Below are positions 24,546 through 32,558 of a DNA stretch of 33,783 nt, piece by piece. A program made the position numbers and the translations under genes. Origin of the DNA: Calothrix anomala FACHB-343. Lineage in GTDB: Bacteria > Cyanobacteriota > Cyanobacteriia > Cyanobacteriales > Nostocaceae. The notes under the pieces were generated by a model. That model saw only the letters and a list, made by a program, of their open reading frames with translations, did no database searches and was not told where the DNA came from. Location of the stretch: assembly GCF_014696435.1 (NCBI RefSeq), contig NZ_JACJQG010000091.1:1-33783 (forward strand), in the 5' to 3' direction. Within the stretch, counting starts at the first letter, position 1, and each line of letters opens with the position of its first letter.

Positions 24546-25217
24546 TTAACTTTGACTCCAAATCCTTTCCGCCGTCCAATGGCGATGAGAATTTTGATAA
24601 ATTTTGACATCTGATAACCCAGCTTGAGAAAATAACTCTCTCACTTCATCAAGAGTAAAAGCTGCATAGAGAGAATCGCGGAAGCATTTTATCTGCATGG
24701 CGTTAAATTCTCCCCCGATACTGTTAACTAGATCGTTAATTGTCGCTTCATCCGCAGGACGAAATAAATCTCTGATCAAAATTCCCCCGTGAGGTTTTAC
24801 CACTCGCTTAAGTTCCAACAAGAATGGTAAAGGATCGGGTAAATGGTGAATTAAACTATTGGAAATTACCATATCAAATTGTGCATCTGAATATGGTAAT
24901 TTTTTGGCATCGACTAATTCTAGATTAATTTGTGCTTGCAAACCAGCTTTTTCTACATGTTGTGCAGCAATTTCCAACATAGTTGCAGCTAAGTCAATCG
25001 CTGTTACCTGCCATTGTGGTTGCATTTGACAGATTAACACAGGAATTTGACCAGGGCCAGTACCCACATCTAAAATTTTAGCTTGTGCTTGGGGGCAGAG
25101 TGCGATCGCTTCTTTCGCAAAAGCTGTATTTACCTCCGAAAAATCCATCGCGTCATAAGCAACAGATTCTTCTATTGAGTCCATTACTTCTGGTTCTAAT
25201 ACTCTTTTAATACTCAT
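24546..25217 (-). CDS. Class I SAM-dependent methyltransferase
   Basis: A 223-residue Rossmann-fold methyltransferase. Motif I is ILDVGTGPGQIP (48-59), the acidic residue for the ribose is in AIDLAATML, motif II is LVDAKKLPYSDAQFDMVISNSLIHHLPDP, and motif III is LKRVVKPHGGILIRDLFRP. This pattern is shared by many small-molecule methyltransferases of the UbiE/Coq5-like group; the substrate cannot be told. The gene is convergent with the coiled-coil gene and has an STRR tract immediately upstream of its ATG, so its promoter must lie beyond or within that tract. Confidence 0.9.
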   Translation of the reverse strand: MSIKRVLEPEVMDSIEESVAYDAMDFSEVNTAFAKEAIALCPQAQAKILDVGTGPGQIPVLICQMQPQWQVTAIDLAATMLEIAAQHVEKAGLQAQINLELVDAKKLPYSDAQFDMVISNSLIHHLPDPLPFLLELKRVVKPHGGILIRDLFRPADEATINDLVNSIGGEFNAMQIKCFRDSLYAAFTLDEVRELFSQAGLSDVKIYQNSHRHWTAERIWSQS

Positions 25218-25227
25218 AATTCGTTAT

Positions 25228-25275
25228 TTGGGCATTGGGTATTGGGTATTGGGCATTGGGCATTGGGCATTGGAA
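25228..25275. repeat. STRR tract, TTGGGCA/TTGGGTA heptamer
   Basis: Six to seven units of TTGGGCA or TTGGGTA begin 10 bp before the methyltransferase ATG. The remainder of 25276-25503 is AT-rich and shows no gene. Confidence 0.92.
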
Positions 25276-25503
25276 GTTTTTCACCATACCCATAGCCAAT
25301 TTATAAAAATTTTATAGCCTTGTGATGCACTGAAATCGGCTCATTGTTTGTTAAATTTTCCATCAACTATTAAACTCTTACCAAAAACAACTGACACAGC
25401 GCCATAAAAATTGGTAATGGGAAAGATGAAATACACCAAAAACCCATTACCAATATTTTGTTTGATTTTGTATTCAACCCAGCTTCATTTGCAAACTAGT
25501 AAA

Positions 25504-25608
25504 TAGACCTCTTGCAAAAGTTTTAACTTTCGCGTTCTTCTTTGCGTCTTTGCGTGAGATTTTCAAACGAATACTCAACAACGCCAAAATATTTATGCAA
25601 GAAGTCTA
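25504..25608. mobile_element. Possible 105 bp MITE-like element
   Basis: TAGACCTCTTGCA (25504-25516) and TGCAAGAAGTCTA (25596-25608) are inverted copies with one mismatch. The interior carries CTTTGCGTCTTTGCGTGAG, the complement of the dispersed ACGCAAAGACGCAAAG repeat of cyanobacteria. No coding capacity. The sharp ends suggest a small mobile element, perhaps moved by an IS5- or IS4-type transposase; this is inferred. Confidence 0.45.
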
Positions 25609-25636
25609 ATAAAGAGAAAATCTCTTCCCCTAACCC

Positions 25637-25819
25637 CTAGTATTGTCTATTAAATTGTTCGTCATGCTTGGCGATAACCCAAACAGCATGGATACTACCA
25701 GGAAGCCAACCTAACAGTGTCAGTAAAATGTTGATAAATAAAGTAGGGCCAACACCGACTTCGAGAAATACTCCAACTGGAGGTATCAACAGACCGAGAA
25801 GTAAGCGAGTTAATTTCAT
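25637..25819 (-). CDS. YqaE/Pmp3-family small membrane protein
   Basis: A 60-residue protein with two membrane helices, LLLGLLIPPVGVFLEVGVG and FINILLTLLGWLPGSIHAVWVIA. The PPVGVFLE and LGWLPGSIHA motifs are the signature of the Pmp3/YqaE (UPF0057) family, linked in other organisms to membrane potential and salt or cold stress. The length is normal. It stands alone, followed upstream by another small membrane protein gene on the same strand after 122 bp. Confidence 0.9.
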   Translation of the reverse strand: MKLTRLLLGLLIPPVGVFLEVGVGPTLFINILLTLLGWLPGSIHAVWVIAKHDEQFNRQY

Positions 25820-25941
25820 GGTTTTGATTCTAATGTTTGCTTAGTTTACTTACATTTGTATGACTGTCATCGAATTATCAAATCTATCGCAGGCATTAAT
25901 TCGATGACTAATATCTAGCACAGAGATAGCTTAAATCATAT

Positions 25942-26340
25942 TTAGCTAGAAGGTAATTGAGTCTTATTATTCACATCTCCACTGCCTAATGCTAAATTCT
26001 TTTCGGCAAAGTAGTTGTTAATGAAGGTGTTAGCAAAAGACAGAATTACTGGCCCAAGTATAAAAGCAATAATTCCGTGGGCAGAAAAACCGGGAACTAA
26101 TGCAGCAGCTATGGCAAAACAAATACCGTTAACCACTAGAGAAAAAGCACCAAAGCTTAAGAAATTAAGTGGTAAAGATAAAGTAGAAAGAACAGGCTTG
26201 ACCGTACCATTAACTAAGCCAATAACTAACGCTGCAATTATAGCTGCGGGGAAATTAGCAATATTAACGCCGGGAACCACTAAATCAACTATTAGCAAGC
26301 TTAAGGCTGTAGCTATTGCTGTTAACACTGGACTTAGCAT
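25942..26340 (-). CDS. Phage-holin-family-4-like membrane protein (COG1950 type)
   Basis: A 132-residue protein with four predicted membrane helices (for example AIATALSLLIVDLVVPGV, FPAAIIAALVIGLVNGTVKPVLS, FGAFSLVVNGICFAIAAALVPGF, IIAFILGPVILSFANTFI). LGLVNGTVKPVL-like and LPLNFLSFGAF segments are typical of the family that databases call phage holin family protein. These are ordinary chromosomal genes in cyanobacteria and no phage genes lie nearby, so a lysis role is unlikely. The hydrophilic tail is about 20 residues. Function is unknown. Confidence 0.82.
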   Translation of the reverse strand: MLSPVLTAIATALSLLIVDLVVPGVNIANFPAAIIAALVIGLVNGTVKPVLSTLSLPLNFLSFGAFSLVVNGICFAIAAALVPGFSAHGIIAFILGPVILSFANTFINNYFAEKNLALGSGDVNNKTQLPSS

Positions 26341-26659
26341 TATTTTTACCTCACAAACAGATTATTGATAATGTGAACTTACTTTCACTATCTTGAATTA
26401 AATAATCTGTCAGAACATCAATATGAGGGTAGATTGTCGTTCTACCATTTGGCTGAAATATGTGGTTTTAATTTTACTATTTGATGATTTTCTGCTAAAA
26501 TCTGTTTTTATATTGGATAATTATGTCAGCGTTCATTTATAAAGAAAATATTAAAAATACAACGATGAGCGACGAGCTAAAGAATTTAGTTTATATATAA
26601 GTAAAATTTAATGTTCAGAACTAGAGACAGATATTTTCCACAATTAGATATTATGGGAG
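26341..26659. other. Gene-free AT-rich stretch
   Basis: The stretch separates the holin-like and ferredoxin genes. It shows one small hairpin, GGTAGA/TCTACC at about 26429-26446, and no gene or STRR tract. The promoter of the holin-like gene should be at its left end. Confidence 0.45.
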
Positions 26660-26770
26660 ATATACAGCAGATTGCCAGTTGGTGAGGTACAGATAATCGT
26701 TGATTGTAGGGGCACTGGCACTGCCATGCCCTGAAGCGCGTAACTCATTTACCTGAAATATGCTGTATGT
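26660..26770. mobile_element. Possible 111 bp MITE-like element
   Basis: ATATACAGCAGATT (26660-26673) and AATATGCTGTATGT (26757-26770) are inverted copies at 12 of 14 positions. Between them sits GGGGCACTGGCACTGCCATGCC (26709-26730), a self-pairing repeat common in cyanobacterial intergenic DNA. The element ends 19 bp after the ferredoxin stop and could act as its terminator. Confidence 0.35.
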
Positions 26771-26788
26771 TCAAAAAATGACAACAAG

Positions 26789-27112
26789 TTATTGCTGATA
26801 ATAAAGCGAAGACTGATATAAAACCTGTTCTTGATGAGTTTCTAAAGTGCAATCCGAACGAGGATAAGTCACACAAGTAACAACATAGCCAGATGCTATT
26901 TCTTGGGAACGGAGAAATTTCTGTTCGCTTTGATCCACTTCACCACTGATAAGTTTAGCCACACAAGCAGAACATTCGCCTTGTTTACACCCAGAGGGTA
27001 GGCGAATACCATTATCTTCGGCAATATCAAGAATATATTGATCGTCTGGTACTTGAATAGTACGATCTAAACCTATTGTTTGATTAATCAGTCGAACTTG
27101 ATAAACTCCCAT
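26789..27112 (-). CDS. Plant-type [2Fe-2S] ferredoxin
   Basis: A 107-residue electron carrier. The cluster ligands are Cys42, Cys47 and Cys50 in SGCKQGECSACVAKL and Cys80 in VVTCVTYP, the standard C-x4-C-x2-C…C pattern. Relative to the main photosynthetic ferredoxin the loop is GCKQGECSAC rather than CRAGACSTC, and the C terminus is extended (ETHQEQVLYQSSLYYQQ), so it is probably a secondary ferredoxin. ATG 27112 (MGVYQVRLIN) is chosen because ferredoxins begin about there; an in-frame ATG 14 codons upstream adds an unlikely leader. A dispersed repeat lies upstream. Confidence 0.9.
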   Translation of the reverse strand: MGVYQVRLINQTIGLDRTIQVPDDQYILDIAEDNGIRLPSGCKQGECSACVAKLISGEVDQSEQKFLRSQEIASGYVVTCVTYPRSDCTLETHQEQVLYQSSLYYQQ

Positions 27113-27157
27113 TGGCAATGTCGTCGGATTTTTCCCATTACAAAACTTAATCAATTC

Positions 27158-27188
27158 CTCGCTTTTTCTCTGCGAATCTTTGCGTTAA
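27158..27188. repeat. Dispersed AACGCAAAGATTCGCAGAG-type repeat
   Basis: On the minus strand the stretch reads TTAACGCAAAGATTCGCAGA followed by GAAAAAGCGAG, a member of the ACGCAAAG interspersed family also seen inside the element at 25504. It sits between the ferredoxin gene and its upstream neighbour. Confidence 0.5.
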
Positions 27189-27231
27189 AAATTCCCGTCT
27201 CAATCAACCACGATATTATGCAAAACTGTGC

Positions 27232-27567
27232 TTAGGACATATTTTTGAGATTAGTCCAGCCAATAATAATAACAATCAGAGGAATCAGAAGCGCTAAAGG
27301 ATTCCAGACGCCTTTGGTGATGAGTACAATTTGGCTCATCATTGTCAATCCAATATAGGCGTAAACACCCCACTTCTTCATCAGCCACATACCGACGAAA
27401 GATATCAAACCACCGACTGATGCTAAGGCTAAAAACGGAGGATACCAAGCACCAATTCCAGCTGCTACCGGCGAGAAAATCAGTAGAAAAGAAGGAATTA
27501 AACCAATGAAGCCAATAATGCAAATTACGGTTATCGCCACAGGTCGAGAGTTAGCTGTAGTCATCAT
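27232..27567 (-). CDS. Small integral membrane protein of unknown function
   Basis: A 111-residue protein with four likely membrane helices: about 11-30 (ITVICIIGFIGLIPSFLLIF), 42-62, 66-88 and 92-106. Short polar ends and no catalytic or metal motif. The spacing of helices and the WLMKKWGVYAY loop resemble general small hydrophobic proteins common in cyanobacteria; I do not recognise a named family. ATG 27567 and 27564 are adjacent and both possible. It lies 86 bp downstream of tex on the same strand. Confidence 0.75.
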   Translation of the reverse strand: MMTTANSRPVAITVICIIGFIGLIPSFLLIFSPVAAGIGAWYPPFLALASVGGLISFVGMWLMKKWGVYAYIGLTMMSQIVLITKGVWNPLALLIPLIVIIIGWTNLKNMS

Positions 27568-27653
27568 TAAAACCTTTGTAAAATCTGCATTCTCACAGCT
27601 TAACTCTATCTTTAGCTACATTTTCTCATTACTCATAATAATTTAAGGCTTTG

Positions 27654-29816
27654 TTACCGCTTCATCGCTGCTTTCATCGATAAACTAATCCGCTTTAATT
27701 TCTCATTCACTTCTAACACCCTGACTTTGACAACTTGTCCGACTTTGACAATCTTTTTCGGATCGTCAACAAATCTATCAGCTAATTGAGAGATATGCAC
27801 CAAACCATCCTGATGTACGCCGATATCGACAAACGCACCAAAGTTAGCGACATTGGTAACGATACCTTCTAATTCCATCCCCACTTCTAAATCTTTGATT
27901 TCGGTAATTCCTGCTTTGAAAGTGGCATACTTAAACTCAGCACGAGGATCTCTACCGGGTTTTTCTAGTTCCTTGAGGATGTCGCGCAGTGTCGGTTCCC
28001 CTACAGTATCGGTGACGTATTTCTTTAGGTTAGCTTTTGGCAATTTGGCGGCGATTTGGGTAACCTGATTTAATGGTAGGCTGAGGTCAGATGCGATCGC
28101 CTGGACTACAGCATAACTCTCAGGATGGACGGCTGTATTATCCAAAGGGTTTTCACCGTTACGAATGCGCAAAAATCCGGCTGCTTGTTCAAAAGCTTTC
28201 GGCCCTAGTTTTGGTACCTTTAACAATTGACGACGATTTTTAAACGCGCCATTCTCGTTGCGATAGGTAACTATATTATTGGCGACTGCTGGGGTAATTC
28301 CCGAAACAAAAGTTAAAAGTTCTTTAGAAGCTGTATTTAAATCCACACCGACATAGTTAACGCAGCTTTCTACTGTTTCATCCAATTTTTTCTTCAGCAA
28401 TTTTTGGTCAACATCATGTTGATATTGTCCCACACCAATAGATTTTGGATCGATTTTCACCAATTCCGCCAAAGGATCTTGTAATCGCCGACCAATACTA
28501 ATCGCACCGCGCACGGTAATATCTAAATCGGGGAATTCTTCTAAGGCGACTTTGCTAGCAGAATATATAGATGCACCCGATTCATTTACCATGACTTTAA
28601 TCGGTTTGCGTTCCATCGTTTGCAGTACTTGAGTGACAAATTCATCAGTTTCGCGGGAAGCTGTACCGTTACCAATGGCGATTAATTCGATTTTGTATTT
28701 TTCTAGCAAATTCTTGATAGTTTGCGCTGCTTTTGTCCGTTGTTCTGCTGCTTGATGGGGAAACACAGCTTGGTATTCTAAAAACTTGCCAGTTTGATCT
28801 AATACTGCTACTTTACACCCAGTTCTAAAACCTGGATCGATTGCCAAAGTAGGTTTCATTCCTGCTGGTGCAGATAATAGAAGTTCTCGTAAATTAGTTT
28901 CAAAGGTTTTGATCGATTCAATATCAGCATAGGTTTTCTTTTCGGCGATAACTTCCCCCATTAAAGATGCTTTCATTAAGCGGTTAAATGCATCTTTAAT
29001 TGTTGCTTGATAAAATTCGCGAATGGCGCGCACTTTGGTTTTAATTTCTTTTGCTTCCAGATAACCAAGTACCGCATCTTCATCAAAGGAAATTTCAAAA
29101 TTTAAGATTCCTTCTGCTTCACCGCGACACAACGCCAAAATATTATGAGGTGCGATATTTGGTACCTTAGCTTGGTAATTGCGGTACATTTCAAATTTTG
29201 TTGTCCCTTCGGGATGTTCATCTTTAATCCAGGAGATAAACACACCCGACTCTAACAGATAATCGCGGATATATGCTCTCGAATCCGCTTTTTCGGCTAT
29301 TTCTTCCGCTAAAATATCCGCCGCGCCTTTCAACGCTTCTTCCGCAGATTTTACCCCTAGAGTTTCCGAAATATATTTCGTTGCTTCTGTTTCTAAGGAA
29401 GCAGAGACAGGATTTTTCACATTCAGGGATTTAATCAACTCCGCCAATGGTTCTAAATTTTTCTCTCTAGCGATAGTGGCACGAGTGCGACGCTTTGGTC
29501 GATAAGGTAAGTATAAATCCTCAAGTTCAGTTTTTTGTAAACAAGATGTAATTTGTGCTTTTAATTCATCAGTCAGCTTACCTTGATTAGCGATCGCATT
29601 TAAAATTACCGCCTTTCTTTCTTCCAGTTCAGTTAAGTATGTATACCTATCGGATAAGTCCCGCAATTGAACTTCATCCATTTCGCCGGTGCGCTCTTTG
29701 CGGTAACGTGCAATAAAAGGAATTGTTGCACCTTCTGCTAAAAGTTCCAGCGCATTTTGCACCTGATAAGGTTTAAGCTCTAATTCAGTTGCCAGTAATT
29801 GAGGAATGTTCAGCAT
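27654..29816 (-). CDS. tex: Tex-family RNA-binding transcription accessory protein
   Basis: A 720-residue soluble protein counted from MLNIPQLLATELELKPYQV, the usual family beginning; 21 upstream codons are open but look untranslated. Order of domains: N-terminal helical region with EGATIPFIARYRKERTG and LEDLYLPYRPKRRTRAT; YqgF/RNase H-like domain (LAIDPGFRTGCKVAVLD, about 325-430); helix-hairpin-helix pair (DLNTASKELLTFVSGITPAVANNIV and LLKVPKLGPKAFEQAAGFLRI); C-terminal S1 RNA-binding domain (VGMELEGIVTNVANFGAFVDIG…RISLSMKA). Length and order match Tex of other bacteria, which affects transcription and RNA turnover. Monocistronic in appearance. Confidence 0.95.
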   Translation of the reverse strand: MLNIPQLLATELELKPYQVQNALELLAEGATIPFIARYRKERTGEMDEVQLRDLSDRYTYLTELEERKAVILNAIANQGKLTDELKAQITSCLQKTELEDLYLPYRPKRRTRATIAREKNLEPLAELIKSLNVKNPVSASLETEATKYISETLGVKSAEEALKGAADILAEEIAEKADSRAYIRDYLLESGVFISWIKDEHPEGTTKFEMYRNYQAKVPNIAPHNILALCRGEAEGILNFEISFDEDAVLGYLEAKEIKTKVRAIREFYQATIKDAFNRLMKASLMGEVIAEKKTYADIESIKTFETNLRELLLSAPAGMKPTLAIDPGFRTGCKVAVLDQTGKFLEYQAVFPHQAAEQRTKAAQTIKNLLEKYKIELIAIGNGTASRETDEFVTQVLQTMERKPIKVMVNESGASIYSASKVALEEFPDLDITVRGAISIGRRLQDPLAELVKIDPKSIGVGQYQHDVDQKLLKKKLDETVESCVNYVGVDLNTASKELLTFVSGITPAVANNIVTYRNENGAFKNRRQLLKVPKLGPKAFEQAAGFLRIRNGENPLDNTAVHPESYAVVQAIASDLSLPLNQVTQIAAKLPKANLKKYVTDTVGEPTLRDILKELEKPGRDPRAEFKYATFKAGITEIKDLEVGMELEGIVTNVANFGAFVDIGVHQDGLVHISQLADRFVDDPKKIVKVGQVVKVRVLEVNEKLKRISLSMKAAMKR

Positions 29817-30057
29817 TTGGTGTCTAAGTAGAAAACGCTTGTTCTGTAGGTAATATGCTAGATCGTTCTTCCCATCCAAGCATATAGTGTTAAGCTAATT
29901 TATCAGATGATTATCAAATCTTGATTTTTTACACCGTTATTTTACATAGCCAGTTGTTTCTCAAAGCTGGGGCGATGTAAAATTAACCACAATGCCAAAA
30001 TCTCTTTTTATCTGTTTATATCTAACGTTGCGCTTTTGATTTTAGAGGTTAGTAGAA

Positions 30058-30306
30058 ATGGCTTTGTTTTTCTTAGTTCCACTGTGTACTGCATTATTAA
30101 CCGGCTATTTCGTTAAGCAGTCTCACGATGAAATTGCTTATATAGCTGGTGTATTTGGCTTTATTTGCTTCATTTTGAGCTTGGTTTTAGCACCTTGGCA
30201 AGTTCAGCTTTTGATGTTAGTTGTTGTCGTGATAACTACTAATCGGCTATTGTCCAAAAATGAATACAATTTGCCCAATAATACAGATAAACAATCCCGG
30301 CAATGA
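30058..30306 (+). CDS. Small two-helix membrane protein of unknown function
   Basis: An 82-residue protein. Membrane helices lie at about 2-18 and 28-60 (the latter long enough for one or two passes: IAGVFGFICFILSLVLAPWQVQLLMLVVVVI), with a polar tail rich in Asn, Gln and Lys. GAGG lies about 11 bp before the ATG and is an acceptable ribosome site. Divergent from tex. No family recognised; the clear hydrophobic pattern and ribosome site argue that it is real. Confidence 0.65.
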   Translation: MALFFLVPLCTALLTGYFVKQSHDEIAYIAGVFGFICFILSLVLAPWQVQLLMLVVVVITTNRLLSKNEYNLPNNTDKQSRQ

Positions 30307-30863
30307 TACTACCTCCATTTAAATAGCACAGTTTGACGGCAACCAAGATTGAATTAAGTTAACTTTATTCCCCTGCTTGAGAAAATACGAGTATTATTTT
30401 TCCTAATTTACATTACCGCTACGTAGATTGGTAATTTCCTCATCCTTATAGTTCTCGACAAATCCCCAGGTTCGTTAATTAAAGCTCATCTCCATTTACA
30501 GCTAAATTATCATAATTTCGCGTTAATCCCCCATTTATCAAGGCTACGCACATACACAACAATATCTATGCAGTTTGTGTATGTGCAAAATTAACCATAA
30601 GTATTATTTCCCTGTTTGCGATCGCCAATCAAGAATTGAATTTTACACGCCTAATTATCAGCTTTTAGTCCGGAAACCTTGAAATTCTAGCCGTAGAAAG
30701 AGTTGTTTGTCTCATATATGTAGCAGGAAATACAAAGTATTCCGATTCTCAACCTTAAGATTTGTAATTACTGGTTAAGGTGGAATTACTTTCAGGATAA
30801 TTCCTGAGATGACTGAGTTAGGATGGGCAAACTCTACTTGCACTGGCAATAATCTAAACTGAG
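30307..30863. other. 557 bp gene-free stretch upstream of the caspase-GUN4 gene
   Basis: No credible frame or RNA gene. It contains a 12 bp perfect inverted repeat (30548-30586) and a HIP1-like site near 30618. The promoter of the caspase-GUN4 gene is expected in the right half, but no clear core motif was identified. Confidence 0.5.
30548..30586. promoter_or_regulatory. 12 bp perfect inverted repeat, possible operator or hairpin
   Basis: GCACATACACAA (30548-30559) and TTGTGTATGTGC (30575-30586) are exact complements around 15 bases. It lies 278 bp before the caspase-GUN4 ATG. No T-run follows on the plus strand. It could bind a dimeric regulator or form an RNA hairpin. Confidence 0.4.
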
Positions 30864-32342
30864 ATGGTTAAAAACTGGGCTTTAGTTATTGGTATTAATG
30901 ATTATAACTTCTTGCAACCGCTTAAATATGCCCGGCGGGATGCAAAGTTAATGCAGAATTTGCTTCACAATGATATAGGTTTCGAGCGAGTTTTTTTATT
31001 TGCGGATGACTCACCTAATCCCCATCGCCCTAATTTATTACAATTTATCCAAAAGTTATTTGCGCATCCCTTTTTAGAACCAGAAGATAACTTCTGGTTT
31101 TTCTTTAGCGGTCATGGGATGATACATGCTCAACAGGATTACCTCATGCTTGCCGATGGTCATCCAGATGATATTGCTAATACAGGCATCTCTCTACAAT
31201 ATCTGACAGAATGCTTCCGCAATTCTGGCTGTGAAAATATTGTCATGATTTTAGATGCTTGTCGCCAGCAGCAACCCAATCATGGCGGATTTGGATCACA
31301 AACACAACAGTTAGCCGATAAAGCCGGAATCATCAGTATCTTATCTTGTCGTCCCGATGAAACATCGGCAGAAATTGATACAATTCAACAAGGTGTATTT
31401 ACTCAGGCAATCTTAGAAGGATTAGGCATTCAGGGACAATGCGCCACTGTAAAACGTTTGCAGCAATACCTCAATTTCCGCGTGCCAGAACTATTGACAC
31501 ATTATAAGTATCCCCTGCAAACGCCTCAAATTAATAGTCAAGCCGCGCGATCGCCAAAGATTATTGTCAATAAGTATGCTAATTTAGCGGAAATTGCTTC
31601 TCAAGATCTGAATTTATCTCCAAAAGAAGCAACTCATAGCCAGGAACTAGCCAAATTAGAGCAACTGTGGATACGCACCAATAAGTTAGAGAATAGTGCC
31701 AATCATCATAATTCAAATAGCATTGTTAGCATAGCTGAATATTTGGCAGGTAGCGATACACAAGCTTCTATTTATGATTCCCCTGTAAATATCCTGGCAC
31801 AACCCCAACATCAGTCAACTGTCACCATTACCGAACCACCTAGCGATTACCTCAGTTCCGAATCCAAAGTCAACTACCAGCAATTATCCGCATTATTAGC
31901 TGCTGGTGATTGGAAAGGCGCAGAACGAGAAACTGTCACCCTGATGCTAAAAATAGCGCGCAGAGAAACAGCCGGTTGGTTAGATATTGCTGCGATTAAC
32001 AAATTTCCCTATACTGACCTTTGGATTATCGACCAGCTGTGGGTGAAATATAGCCAAGGACGCTTCGGTTTTAGCGTGCAAAAGCGCATTTGGGAAAATA
32101 TGTGCAGTGAAGCTGATGGTGATTATCAAACATGGACTCAATTTGGCGATCGCATCGGCTGGCGCGTCAATAATCAGTGGCGATTTTACTCCGACCTTAA
32201 TTTTACAGCTAATGCACCAGAAGGACATTTTCCCGCCGCCGCTACTGTAGATTTACTCCACGTGCATCAAGGTTGGGTAGTCGGCTTATTTGGATCTTTG
32301 GTAGGATTCTCCGCTCTTGCCGCCAGATTATCCCATTATTAA
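30864..32342 (+). CDS. Caspase-like protease (orthocaspase) fused to a GUN4 domain
   Basis: A 492-residue soluble protein. The N-terminal p20-like caspase domain (about 4-235) begins NWALVIGINDYNFLQPLKYARRDAK and holds the catalytic pair His84 (FSGHGM) and Cys133 (LDACRQQ), so it should be active, cutting after basic residues as other bacterial orthocaspases do. A low-complexity linker (about 240-335) leads to a C-terminal GUN4 domain (about 336-492: VNYQQLSALLAAGDWKGAERET, FPYTDLWIIDQLWVKYSQGRFGFSVQKRIW, FGDRIGWRV). GUN4 binds porphyrins and stimulates Mg-chelatase. The combination suggests that tetrapyrrole binding controls the protease. No signal peptide. The gene stands alone, with a long upstream region holding an inverted repeat. 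Confidence 0.92.
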   Translation: MVKNWALVIGINDYNFLQPLKYARRDAKLMQNLLHNDIGFERVFLFADDSPNPHRPNLLQFIQKLFAHPFLEPEDNFWFFFSGHGMIHAQQDYLMLADGHPDDIANTGISLQYLTECFRNSGCENIVMILDACRQQQPNHGGFGSQTQQLADKAGIISILSCRPDETSAEIDTIQQGVFTQAILEGLGIQGQCATVKRLQQYLNFRVPELLTHYKYPLQTPQINSQAARSPKIIVNKYANLAEIASQDLNLSPKEATHSQELAKLEQLWIRTNKLENSANHHNSNSIVSIAEYLAGSDTQASIYDSPVNILAQPQHQSTVTITEPPSDYLSSESKVNYQQLSALLAAGDWKGAERETVTLMLKIARRETAGWLDIAAINKFPYTDLWIIDQLWVKYSQGRFGFSVQKRIWENMCSEADGDYQTWTQFGDRIGWRVNNQWRFYSDLNFTANAPEGHFPAAATVDLLHVHQGWVVGLFGSLVGFSALAARLSHY

Positions 32343-32449
32343 TATAGCAAACAGCGATCGCACTTTTGTACATCTGAGGACAAATTGCGATCGCGTTAGC
32401 GGGAAATAGGGGCTAGGGGACAAGGGAAGGGGGACAAGGGGGACAAATA

Positions 32450-32487
32450 ATTCAAAATTCAAAATTCAAAATTCAAAATTCAAAATT
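32450..32487. repeat. STRR tract, ATTCAAA heptamer
   Basis: Five perfect ATTCAAA copies plus a partial, preceded at 32416-32446 by an irregular GGGGGACAA repeat. Both lie between the converging caspase-GUN4 and pdxA genes. Confidence 0.92.
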
Positions 32488-32511
32488 AAGAATTCTATTT
32501 GACTTTTGCCC

Positions 32512-32558
32512 AATGCCCCATGCCCAATGCCCCATGCCCAATGCCCAATGCCCAATGC
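32512..32558. repeat. STRR tract, AATGCCC/CATGCCC heptamer
   Basis: Roughly six to seven units of AATGCCC or CATGCCC, some with an extra C, ending directly at the pdxA stop codon. Confidence 0.92.

Noticed and set aside
25942-26340. Prophage signal from a holin-like protein
   Set aside because: The COG1950-type protein is a normal chromosomal gene in cyanobacteria and no capsid, tail, integrase or lysin gene is near.
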